A stretch of 64,000 bases of DNA from Rotaria socialis. Lineage: Eukaryota; Rotifera; Eurotatoria; Philodinida; Philodinidae. The stretch spans positions 1 to 64,000 of the forward strand of contig CAJNYU010002801.1 of the NCBI GenBank assembly GCA_905331475.1, read 5' to 3'. Of this stretch, positions 45,246-56,807 are shown one piece after another. Below the pieces are notes generated by a model. It was given only the letters and a program-made list of their open reading frames with translations, did not search any database and was not told the DNA's origin. Position 1 is the first letter of the stretch. Each line of letters starts with the position of its first letter. Position numbers and translations under genes: made by a program.

Positions 45246-46218
45246 ATGACTTCTTTAGTGATCATTAATCAACTAGTTACATCCTACGCTGGTCTCTTCT
45301 ATTTGACTTTTGGACTTGCCGGAAGTGCCATGCAGGTGTTCATTTTTTATGATGGCATCCCACTACATAAAGAATCCGTGTACATTCCAATTTATTATTG
45401 TCATGATACATGAATGCATCCTATTCATTGCTGCTATGGGTTCACTTGTCGTCACTGCGTTTCTGGCCATTAATTTGACGCGCACCTCTATCATTTGGTG
45501 CAAGCTTCATCACGTTTTCAGTATTAGTTGTGGCTGTATTTCTTAGACTTGCGCCTGTTTGGCTACTATTGACCAGTTTCTAATCGCATCGCGACATCTT
45601 CGCTTTCGCCGATTGAGTAATATTAAAATTGCACACCGAGTTACTTTATCAATCATAATCATATGGTGGCTTCATGGTATTCTTTGGCTAAACTATCAGA
45701 ACGTGTCATTAAATTCAGGCGCTTGTGTATATCCCAATAATGGATTTTCTGTTTATGCTACCTTACTCATCTGCATCATTCTTTGCGCTATGGCATTTTC
45801 AATTATGATGACATTTGGAATTTTAACTTATCGAAACATACAGAAAACCACTGTTCTCTCGCGTCTACGTATGGATTGGTCATTAACTATGATCGTTTTT
45901 ATTCAGGCCTTATTTACTTTCATAGGTCTAAGTCCTTTTTGTCATTGATACAACTTATAAGATTATTACGAGAAGTATTGAAAAGAGGACTGATCGAAAA
46001 ATCATCGAGTTCTTTGTTGACAGGATTACTTATATGTTTTGTTCAATCGCTTATGGGGTAAGTCATTTTTGAACTATAATATTCAGGGTATTTTCTTCCG
46101 AACCTTTAGGGACGATTCTATATCTTTATGCTTTCGTCACCTCGTTTTCGTCGTCTTGTGAAAAATCGAATCTTATGGTGGCGAAGGCGCACACGCATTG
46201 GTCCAATGACTACTGGAT
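45246..46218 (+). pseudogene. Rhodopsin-like GPCR pseudogene (rotifer family)
   Basis: The pieces follow a seven-transmembrane receptor of a type expanded in bdelloids: LVTSYAGLFYLTFGLAGSAM (TM1), ACLATIDQFLIASRHLRFRRLSN-type TM3 and loop (DRY position replaced by DQF), WWLHGILWLNYQ (TM4), a TM5 block, and a C-terminal FRRLVKNRILWWRRRTRIGP tail. It cannot be read in one frame. From ATG 45246 the frame breaks near 45340, a TAG interrupts at 45544-45546, the frame shifts again after SPFCH near 45950, and once more before the tail near 46137. This pattern fits a decayed gene rather than introns, apart from one possible intron (about 46059-46108). Confidence 0.72.
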
Positions 46219-46856
46219 GTTAGTTGCATCCCTTGTCTTGGTCATCTTTAGTTATATGTATTCTATCAATTATGCTTTTTGCCTGTAAAAAAAAATATTG
46301 CTTTCGATATCAAGACCATCACAAGTCATTACTTTGCACACTAGCTGAGATTTGGCATCTACCTACCAACTGTTTCAGTTGTAATACTAGACTAATATTT
46401 GGGATATACAGATTACAGATAATGTGTTCATTATCTGTATGAATTACATCTGATTCGATCTCGTTCAGAATCGTATATAGTTTCATAAAGGTTGATTGAT
46501 TATATGCATATTTAATAGAAAATATGTACTTATGAAATTGAAGCACTTTTAGCCGCGATGAAACATCCTCGATCATTCGATCATATATATATGTATTGTT
46601 TATTTCTATGCATTTCATCATCTTTACTTACAATACACCAATCAGAGGATTGAGCAACCGCAAAAAAAACTAGTATTAGCTAATTCCTGTGACCCCAATA
46701 TTTGCCAATGTAGACGTATAGAAACCAATGAGAATTTGCTATTTCATCAGCGTAATTACACAATTTCTAATGCTTACTCATGGACTCCTATAAAAAGGTA
46801 TGTTGTTTTTTCACATTCTTCTAAACATGTGCAGCTTACACGATATAAACTGTCAA
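46219..46856. other. Spacer between GPCR relic and NYN gene
   Basis: AT-rich with no gene supported. The last part should hold the promoter of the gene starting at 46857. Confidence 0.45.
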
Positions 46857-49093
46857 ATGATCAAAATGGCATCGAATCAACAAGATTATTTTAAGCAATT
46901 AGAATTGCTACAAGAACATCCTCACGATGTTGACAAGGTATGATCGATGAGATATTTACATTTGTCCTTAGCCTGTAAAATGCCTTCAATGTGGATGAAT
47001 GGCAGTTGTCATGGCATACCGGCATAGAAGGAATTTATTTTTGCTTGTTTCAAGTTAAAAAGATTTCTAACTAGCTCTACTTTAATCAGGTTTTCGATTG
47101 TGTTGAATTGTCTATGGAAAAGTCCGATCCACTCGAAGTCCGCTATGGCACTCTATTAACAACATTACAACAAGAATATCCAACAATTCAATCAGCAAAA
47201 CGTTCGCGTCTACTTAGAATGATGCATCGTTTTGGTGGCGATGTTGAGCGCATTCGAAAGAATTTACAAGAACATCAGGAAAAGCAAAATGCTGGTAAAC
47301 TTGATTTGAATGCGGTTCGACATCCGCATCAAGAAGAAATCAAAGCAAAATATGCTAGTCAATTAGTAGAATTAAAAGCAGCTGGCATCAATACTAATAA
47401 TCCATGTGTTCTGCAACAACTAGAAAAATATCACGGTGATACTAATAAAGTGAGTATGAAGGGATGAGCCAATTCCAGCCGATTTTCTTATACGGCGAAT
47501 TACATTCTTTAGAAAGATATCTCATGTAATGAACAACGATGATTCACGATAATTTGTGCTGTATATAATTCAACAGTGTACAGTATCTTTCAAAGTTGTG
47601 TGAGTCCCTTCAAAATCTTCATATTATCGTTAAATAGATCGTGTCATTCGTTGTTGTCCTTTAATTGCTGAAGTCAATTCGTAATAAATTAACAGTTTTA
47701 TTGCATGAAAATACAGCCAACTAAAAACCCCTTTACACTCAACTGAGTCGAATCTTAACAAATATGTCAGAAAGTTTTGTTGAGTTAAGTTTGGCATATT
47801 GCATAATAATAGAGCTTCCTACTCAAAAATGATTTAGGCCCACTTTTGATTTTTCTTGTCGCTCTAATCACACCTAATAGTTGTAATTTTCCTCATATAT
47901 TGACTCGAACCAGTAAACATAGATATCCGTACTAGATATTGGAAAAAATAAAGCATCGTGCAGAAAAAAAAGATCATATTACTCAACTTGATACAAGATA
48001 TTCGAGTCAATTAGCTCAATTGGAAAGTGATGGCGTTAAAACCAAGAACAAACGCCTTTTGATAGAATTACTAGAAAAAGCGAATGGGCAAATCGATGTA
48101 GTCAAACAGATGTTAACCGAAAGAAAGGAACAAAAGGATCAGATTATATCACCAACTACGAGTACAGCTGAAGAGTATGATGAAAAATTATCATCGTCAA
48201 AAAAACACCTTGAAATCGATATCGATGATATTGATCATCTTCGACAGCTTCGTAATGCAGGTGTACACGGTAATCCAATGAAAATCTTAGCATTATTTCA
48301 TGAATGCAATCAATCTATTGAGAGAACTGTAGTTCGTTATAAACAAGTTAAAGAACAGCGTGAAAAAGAATCTGAAAAACGAACACAAGTAACGAGAAAA
48401 ACTTCTATTCAAATACAGGCTAATGTACCTATAAAAGCGTCTCTCTATTTTAGCAACGTATTTCACTAGCTGAAATTCATAATGCTTATTTAACATTAGA
48501 TAATCAAAATGATTGGCCGAATAATATTCAAAAAGTTTATCTAGATGGAAACAATATGATGTTTGTTATTGATTCGCTTCGTCGACTGTGTTTAAATCAA
48601 TCTAGTAAAGAAGCTGAGCGAGCTATTGCAGAAATAGCTGCTGCATGGAATAAACAAATGCTCATACCGCATGTGGAACTTATTTTTGATTTCACCCAAC
48701 AATTAGAACCGATCGATAGTATTAAAGTTAGCAGCGCACGTCCGACTTATAAAACAACCGATGAAATGCTTATTGATATTGCTCAACGATCACAAAACTA
48801 TCATACTATTGTTGTTACATCCGATCGAAATGTATCTATTCATGTAAGCAGTCTTTTATTTCTTATTTAATTAGACAATATATATTGATTTGTATGAAAT
48901 TTAGTTAAAACGTCAAGGATGTCAACTCGTAAAACCATATCAATGGTTTGCTCATTGCGCAATGTTATTAACGTCTGACTTAATTATGCATGAAGATAAA
49001 GTAGATATGACTTCAACAACAACAATAACAAAAAATAAAATTCGATATGATCTCAATGGACTCGCTCGTCGTATTGCAAAGATAGATTTGTAA
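46857..49093 (+). CDS. NYN/PIN-domain RNase with four UBA-like repeats
   Basis: Five exons join in frame: 46857-46938, 47090-47450, 47937-about 48427, about 48457-48843 and 48904-49093. The N-terminal two thirds hold four helical repeats of about 48 residues with the pattern YxxQLxxL..xGI..N..xLxxLEK..G....V, which look UBA- or CUE-like. The C-terminal domain (KVYLDGNNMMFVIDSLRRLC ... IIVVTSDRNVSIHLKRQG ... KPYQWF) matches YacP-type NYN/PIN nucleases, with acidic residues in YLDGNN and TSDRN as likely metal ligands. I infer an RNA-cleaving enzyme directed by ubiquitin or protein contacts. The third intron would be only 29 nt (or a GC-AG intron of 35 nt), so that border is uncertain. Confidence 0.68.
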
Positions 49094-49192
49094 AGTTGCT
49101 TTCATAATCAAATATATATATGTTATCTTTTCATTTTTTTCCCTTCTTTTTTAAATGAAATAAAATAATCATCTTGATATATGAAGATATCC

Positions 49193-49229
<37 letters not shown>

Positions 49230-49778
49230 CATAGTCATCTATATCGAAAAAAGTGATCTATCATATTTGTTTTATGAAAAGGATGAAAGAAAGTCTATTC
49301 TTCATTACCTATCATCGAATGCATTCGAGTGTAACGCCTGACCGTCTTAAGAGTAGGATGAAATATATGTGTATATATATATACATACATACAAAACTGA
49401 TTGCATTTGTTGTTTGATTAAATCAGACAACTCACTTCTCTTTACCATTCGGTTATATGAACGTGTCACATTAATAACTATACGTTTGTTCTCATCTTGA
49501 TTGCGCTCTTTCGGTTTCGTTTTCTTTTTTTTTGTTCAGTTCAATCAAAGCGTAACGAAAGCTGTAATCGAACGAAGAAAGACATTCCAACTTGACTGTA
49601 GATGATCAGTACATGTGTAATTATTGAACGATCATATTGCTAACAGTGAGTTATAATCAGTACATTCATTTAGTAGGAAATTTCACTAGTACTAATTACT
49701 GATAACTGAATCTTTTGTTTTTGAGTTGTTGTTGTGAATAGAATTTCGTTATTCAGATAAATCATTTATTTGAAAAAT
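49094..49778. other. Spacer with (TA)n microsatellite
   Basis: A pure TA run of about 29 bases lies at 49198-49226, with shorter TATA runs near 49373. No gene was seen. It contains the promoter region of the following polyglutamine protein gene. Confidence 0.55.
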
Positions 49779-52053
49779 ATGCCTGCTGCAAATTTTACTA
49801 AAGTTACTGCACCTCTCAGTGCATTATCATCGATGACGCCAAACAATGGTTCTACAACAGCTGTTCAAAGTGGTCCCTATACAAAAGCGCAATGTAGAGT
49901 ATCTGATTTCTGATATTGTTTTGTTTTTCTAAATAATTTGTTTTTATTAGTTCAAAGTACAATGGAAGGTTCTCGAACGATAAAAAATTCGAAAGAAGTA
50001 GAACACATTCTTCGTGATTATCCAGCTGCATTGGAACTTTATCGAACAGGAAAATACAAAGTTAAAGTTAAATATGAAGTTGATGTTGAGCGTGTTATTC
50101 TGGTTGAAAAGCGAACAATAAAAGCTACATCTAACAATGCAACAGTACCAAGTATTACTCAAGACAAGAATCAAACTGCTCTTGATTCTTCGAATAATAT
50201 GGAACAACATAGAGACATCGAGAAAGAACCACGGCAAACAAGTAGTCGCACACAATCTCAAGATCGTAGTGTAGCACCACGAACAGCATCAATACCAAAT
50301 GGTATGAATACGGTTCATGCAACAATATCTTCAATATCTATGGTAAATAATAATCAACCTAAAGTTGATCATCAACGAGCACCATCCAATGAACCTGAAG
50401 TTTCTCTAGAATCTCAAAAAAATCAACCAACGAATCCTTCTGATAACAATTATCAGAAAGCATCACTCAATAAACAACAAGGCGATAAAATCACTCGAGA
50501 TTATCCAAAAACGATGGTACCCTTTGTTCCGCAAGCCAACAAAGCTGCAAATCCATGGCAACAACCACGATTTCAACAGCCATATTTTAGTAATCCTATG
50601 CTACAACAGCAACAGCAACAGCAACATCAACAGCAACAACAACAACAGCAGCAACAGCAACATCAACAGCACCATCAACAACAACAACAACAGCAACAGC
50701 AACATCAACACCAACAGCAACCGCAACAACAGCAACACCAACAGCAGCACCAACAGCAATACCAACAGCAACAGCAAGAGCAACCGCAACAACAACCACG
50801 GCCAAATTTATTTATGCCCGCACCATTTTTACCCCAACAAAATCCACAGTATCCACAACCCTATTACTTTGTCCAACGGCCAGCTGCTCCACCTGTCTAT
50901 CAACAACAGTAAGTTAATGAATAATTGCAAACTCATCTATTCATGTTCACAATCGAATTCTTCTAGACAAACTGTTTATCCGTTGTTATCAACAGGATCA
51001 ACCATTAAGCCGAGTATTCAGTCAGCAAATAATTATGCAGCACTATGTCGATCGGTATCGAATATGGTTGGACTTCAACCATCGTTTCGTACATTTAATT
51101 CCAATCAACCGCCTCCGCCACTTAAAATCCCATCTATTCGTCCAGTCTATCAGTTTCAAATACCGACTGTTATGAATCCACAATTAGCAAATATGCCCAA
51201 CGAACCTATGCGTCCTACTATGAACTCTAACGTTGCTTATGTTCAGCAACCAAGAGGTGCAAGAAATAGAGCACGTAGTGTTGATGTAAGCCTTCGTAAT
51301 CGTGTACCAACGCAAATACCTAATATCCATCAGCAAAATACTGCGGCATTGCTTGGGCACTACCATCATCATCATCATCGTCATCATCATCGTGAACCAT
51401 CTAATCCAACCAATAACGTTAATCCAATAGCAGTCACTGTGAAAGAACCAAATATTCCATCTGTATGGAAAATGAATTTAAAAAAAGAAAAATTTACGTA
51501 TTTTCCTTTTTTTTCAGAAAGAAAGAACAAATGGAGTTACTACTGAAAAATTAACCATTCGTGAACTTAATGGTTTGATTTTTTTGTTTAGCATAAAACC
51601 TAATCAATTCGCTGCGTTCTTTTCTTTTCTCAACCTATAGAATCATTTTATCGAATAGATGCATCAGGTCGGCTTCCATATAGTTCAGTACCAGGAGTTT
51701 TACAACGTTATGGCATCATGTTAACAGAAAATGATTTAATGTCAGCTGCTAAAGAGCTCGAATATAATTGTAAGATATATTTCAACCAACCATATTCAAA
51801 TATTTTTTTTAAATTTTGCAGTAAATGAATCAATATCTGCTCGACGTCTTGTTCATCTACTAATTAAATTAGGTAAAATAACCAAATCGAATCAACAACC
51901 ATGTCAACCTCCTTCACCATCCATGTTGCCAGAAGATCGTGAAGTTACGGATATAATGACACAACGAAACGTTAGTTTACTTTATACATATGATTTTCTA
52001 TTTTGTTTTAATTATTTCTATTTTTATTTCTTTAGACATCGACTAATCCATAA
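49779..52053 (+). CDS. Polyglutamine-rich protein with possible EF-hand-like C-terminus
   Basis: Not assigned to a known family. Exon 1 (49779-49891) begins MPAANFTKVTAPLSALSS; the next exon (from about 49951) starts with FQSTMEGSRTIKNSKEVEHILRDYPAALEL and a KYKVKVKYEVDVERVI basic/acidic block. A glutamine/histidine tract of about 60 residues follows, then a P/Q-rich segment. A third exon carries a basic GARNRARSVDVSLRNRVP and a histidine run. The last exons encode YRIDASGRLPYSSVPGVLQR and a second helix-loop-helix (LNESISARRLVHLLIKLGK), which look like a degenerate EF-hand pair. The final exon ends STNP before TAA at 52051-52053. Possibly an RNA-granule or regulatory protein, but that is a guess from composition. 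Confidence 0.6.
50599..50790 (+). repeat. Interrupted CAG/CAA repeat (polyglutamine)
   Basis: About 60 codons of mixed CAG and CAA, broken by CAT and CAC, encode a Q/H tract. Mixed codons slow slippage, so this is likely a selected protein tract. It causes spurious long frames in the other five readings. Confidence 0.85.
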
Positions 52054-52792
52054 CATTATTATACTCAGGACATATGACAATAGATAAACAATATTTAATT
52101 TTCTTCCTTTTTTTTTGTTTTTATCGTTTTGTGAATGTAATTTATTTGATAAACGTTGACTTAGAGAAAACGAAATATATAATGTTTAAAATTATTAAAA
52201 TAGAAGTAATGGTTTACAATAATTCAATTAGATATCATCTAATAAATTTAATGGTTGTATTTCATATAAATTCATTCATATATTATCTAACTAAATATTT
52301 TAGAGTTGTTATGAAGGATTTTCGATTTATAAATACTGTATTTCTTTCGTACACAGAAAAATCAAACGACTTCCTTGATGAAAAATGCTATAAAAGTTTT
52401 CAGACAATGACAATATGTCAAAGTTTTAGCTTCAAAATATCTAGCTGCTGATAGTCTCAATAGAACTAGGAGAATTAATTTTTTCTATAAACTAATACTT
52501 ATCGTATTGTTAATTACATTCCGCGTCGAGATAAATCTTAAAATGCGTCGCAATTTTGATGACGTCAACATGAACCCTGACTATAGTTATTGAATCGAAT
52601 AGATGTCAGTTTACTGCAGGAAAAATATGACTCATGAAATAATCATTCGTCAACTTGGTTTTACCAGTCGCTACTAGTATAGAAAATATTTTCAATCAGC
52701 TGTATATTTCGCATGTTCATCGATCTTTACTCTTTTTCTCTTTTAGAAGATCGGCTTTTTTCTCATAGTTGAAGATCATAAATTCAATAAAA
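52054..52792. other. Spacer upstream of ABCF3
   Basis: AT-rich; a 125-codon plus frame at 52074-52451 is hydrophobic but without family resemblance, codon character or splice context, so I do not call it. The ABCF3 promoter should lie here. Confidence 0.5.
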
Positions 52793-55700
52793 ATGCAAGT
52801 CATTCTTGATCGGATTCGTGCCACATTACCAGCTGTGAATGAAGACATTCTTGGTTACATTACCGGTTTGTAATTCTGTTTTTTGTTTCCAAAAAAACAA
52901 ACATTGCTTTTATCTTTCCAGACATTTTACAAACAAATAAACATGATTATACTGATATTCGAGAAGTAGATGATGCATTAAGACCTATATTTGAAGAAAT
53001 TGCTCATGCTGAACTCGAACAAGAAGAAATTACACAACTTTGCCAATTTGTTTGTGACCAATTAAAATTGTAAGCAAAACTTAGAGGCATTTCACATGAA
53101 GGCAAACTGTTTATTTTCTACAGAGAAACATTATCTGGTCACAATGGTTTAAGTCATGAACCTAAAAAACTGTCAACACCTGTTCAAATTGGTCATTATT
53201 CAGGCTCGTCAGTGGACACAGTTTCGTCGGCTTTATTTAATATGAATGATCGAACATTTATTAAACCAAACAGTGAAACAACAACCGTATCACAAAAAAA
53301 ACTTGAAAAAGCCGAAGCTAAACTTCGAGAAAAACAAGAAAAACGCGCTCGAGACGGAGCACTGAATGGGGATGTCAAGTTCGTTGAAATTATCGACTAT
53401 TTATGTTTTAATTGATTTTTAATTTCTAGAGAACAAGCACGACTTGAAGATGCTGTTGTTAGTCAAGCAACGAATAAACGATTACTTGCAGAAAATGAAA
53501 ACACTGATTCAACCAGTAAATCGTAAGTAAATTAAGAAGAAAAATAAACTTTTGATAAGATCAATTTCTTTATAGATATGACGTTCATATTGATAATTTT
53601 GATGTATCATATGGAAATAAGTAATTAAGATTATTATCTAAATTCTATTTTTTTTACTCATAATTTCGTTTGCTATAGAATATTAATTCTCGGTAGTAGT
53701 CTTGATCTTATCTATGGTCGTCGTTATGGTTTCGTTGGCCGAAATGGATTGGGTAAATCAACTTTACTTCGTGTTATGGCTAAGTAAGTCTTGATTGAAC
53801 CATAGAATAATTCTGAACGAGAGAAATTTTTATCAACAAAACAATTCTCGAAGGAGGAAAAATGTTATTTCAGATATTTTTCTGTCTTCTTTCTAAAACT
53901 CAATTGATCGCGCCTTTTAAAATGCCCCATTTAAAAAAAGATTCAGCCTAAATTTAGCATTCTTCTCGTAATTTTTAGTCGAAGTCTTGTACTTCCATCG
54001 CATCTCCGTATTTTACATGTTGAACAAGAAATTGAAGGCAGTGACACACTCGCTCTTCAGAGTGTCCTCGAATGTGACGAACGACGAGCAGCATTATTGA
54101 ACGAAGAAAAAGAATTAAATAGAAGATTACATTCAATGTAAGTGATTTCGTGAATAACTTTGTCTTGGTTTCATTTCATACGATTATTTTAGAAGCGATA
54201 CATCAAATCAAGATTCATTTATATCAAAACGTTTAACAGCGATCTATGGTGAATTGGAAGCAATTGAAGCCGATAAAGCTGAATCAAGAGCAGCAGTTAT
54301 ATTAAATGGTCTTGGTTTTACTTCTGAAATGCAAGCCATGGCTACAAAGTAAAATTAATGCTTGACTTTTTACTTAGTTTAATTCTTTTTTTTTAAATTA
54401 GACAATTTTCCGGTGGTTGGAGAATGCGTCTTGCATTGGCACGAGCTCTTTTTTCAAAGTAAATTTTCTTTTTCTGCTGTAACTATTGATCCATAGGAAA
54501 ATATCTTTAGACCTGATCTTCTTTTACTCGATGAACCGACTAATATGTTAGATTTAAAAGCAATTATTTGGCTAGAAAATTATTTACAAACATGGAAAAG
54601 TACTATATTAGTTGTTTCTCACGATCGAACGTTTCTCAATACTGTCGCAACTGATATTTTACATTTATATGCACAAAAAGTTGAATCCTACCGGTAAATA
54701 TCAATTAAAATTTTTTAATTCTAAATACCATTCGTTTTTATTTATAGCGGTAATTATGATACATTTGTATCAGCTCGAACAGAACGTCTTAAAAATCAAC
54801 AACGTGAATATGAAGCGCAAAAAGACTATCGAGATCATATTCAGGTTTGTTGAGCATATCATTCAACAAATATTTTCGATTGCTCGTTACAAAAAAAATA
54901 ATATCAAATAGAATATCATAGAAATTGACAAGTTTGCAAATATGCATTATACTGCTTATATCATTGACCAATTCTGAGTTCGATATTTTTTCTTCAAGAG
55001 GAAAACAGTTTCATTAATTGTTTCGATAAGGAAACCGAAGGTCATGGGTATTTAATACCTGATTTTTCGGACATACCGAGTATTACTACTGCCTATGATC
55101 CTACTACCTTATTAAACAATAGATCGACTCTTGACTACTTGTATCCTAAATTTTTTTCAATGTTTAACCTATTGACTATTCTTTCGTAGGTATTTATTGA
55201 TCGATTTCGTTATAATGCAAATCGTGCTGCACAAGTACAAAGTAAACTTAAACTACTAGAAAAATTGTAAGTTGTTGATGCGTTTTTTTTTCATATAATC
55301 TATTGACTAGAAATGTTTCTTTATGAATTAGGCCTATTTTGCGACCAGTAGAAAAAGAACACGAAGTTCACTTTCGTTTTCCTGAACCCGAACCATTAAA
55401 TGGAACCATTTTACAATTAGATGATGTTGCGTTTACTTATTCAAAAAGTAATCCAATGCTATTAAACAATGTTAATTTATCAGCAAATCTTTCATCGCGT
55501 ATTTGTATTATGGGTGAAAATGGATCTGGTAAGATATATTGATATTTATTTATTTTTCTCCACACTTTATTTATTGTCTTAAGGTAAAACAACTTTATTG
55601 AAACTATTAGTTGAAGAATTGGAACCAACTAGAGGTCAACGACATAGTCATAGAAATTTAGCACTTGGCTATTTTACACAACATTTTGTCGATCAATTAC

Positions 55701-56287
55701 CAATGAATATCAATTCTGTTGAGGTTTTACAAGCGAAATTTCCAGGTAATATAACGCCCTATTGTTTTCTTCTGCGTTTTATAACAATTTACGTCTAGGT
55801 AAAACAATTGAACAGTATCGAACAGAATTAGGTCGTTTCGGTATCACTGGAGATACAGCATTACAATCAGTCATGAGTCTCTCGGGAGGACAAAAATGTC
55901 GTCTAGCATTCAGTTTAATGTGTATGAAAAAGTAAGAAAATACTCATTTTTGTAAAACAAATTGATTTGAAAAACAAATAATTCTTTTAGTCCACATATT
56001 CTTATACTCGATGAACCGACAAATCATTTGGGTAAAATTTTCAAAAATACTATTTCAGAAAATATAAAAACGATTTTCGTTTCTTTTCAATAGATATGGA
56101 AACCATTGAAGCATTAGCTGACGCAATTAAAAAATTTCATGGCGGAATTGTACTTGTATCCCATGATGAATTATTAATTAAACGTGTTTGTACGGATGCA
56201 TGGCTTTGTCGTAATGGAAGTGTAACTGCACTTGAAAATGGCTTTGAACAATATAAGAAATTAATTGAAGCGGAATTACAATATTAA
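52793..56287 (+). CDS. ABCF3: ABCF3-type ATP-binding cassette protein (GCN20-like)
   Basis: About 14 small exons encode a soluble twin-ABC ATPase. The N-terminus ([20 protein letters not shown] ... [12 protein letters not shown]) fits the ABCF3 N-terminal helical region, followed by a charged linker ([19 protein letters not shown]). Cassette 1 has Walker [10 protein letters not shown] (about 53740), signature [15 protein letters not shown] (about 54410) and Walker [13 protein letters not shown]. Next come the inter-cassette arm ([20 protein letters not shown]) and cassette 2 with [27 protein letters not shown] and [11 protein letters not shown], then [13 protein letters not shown]. No membrane segments. 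The family works in translation control (GCN1/GCN20, eIF2-alpha kinase activation) on ribosomes. The stop is at 56285-56287. Exon borders agree with phase where checked. Confidence 0.9.
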
Positions 56288-56807
56288 TATAGCGAGCAAC
56301 GGTTTATTTGTTATTTTTTGTTTTTTTTGAATAAATAAGAAAAAAGCCGAAAGAGAAAAGAATCAACAAAAACAAAAAGAACAATCGATTCGATTTTTTT
56401 TAATCAAAGATCAAATTTTTGAATTTATCTATTCATCATTATCAATCGAAGAAAATATTTTCTTGAGAGAAAAATTCAATTGTATTTTGTGAAAACGGGA
56501 TTCTTGAAGTTCAGCCAGACTAGATCAGAACGGTATTCAGTGCAAGCGAATCCTAGAAGGTTTTCGTGAAGGACCAATAAAAAATCACAAATATTTTTCT
56601 ATAAAATCAAATAGTGATTAGTTAGGTAAAATTGATTCACACTGAAATTTTATTAATAACTGTAAAAGCATTGTGCTCGCTTGCTTTTCTTAATACAAGT
56701 AATAAAGAATCTACGGTTTTCTCCCAAGCAAAAAGTAATACTATGAAAGCACAGTAAATAAATAAGCATATTTATATATGTATATATAACCAGAAAACAA
56801 ACACAGA
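56288..56807. other. Tail-to-tail spacer ABCF3 / CC2D1
   Basis: The two genes converge here. AATAAATAA about 40 bases after the ABCF3 stop is a likely polyadenylation signal. No gene was seen. Confidence 0.55.

Noticed and set aside
50596-50805. Long minus-strand frames of Leu- or Val/Ala-rich peptide
   Set aside because: They are mirror readings of the CAG/CAA polyglutamine tract of the plus-strand gene.
52074-52451. 125-codon hydrophobic plus frame upstream of ABCF3
   Set aside because: Phe/Ile/Tyr-rich because of AT composition; no motif, no splice context.
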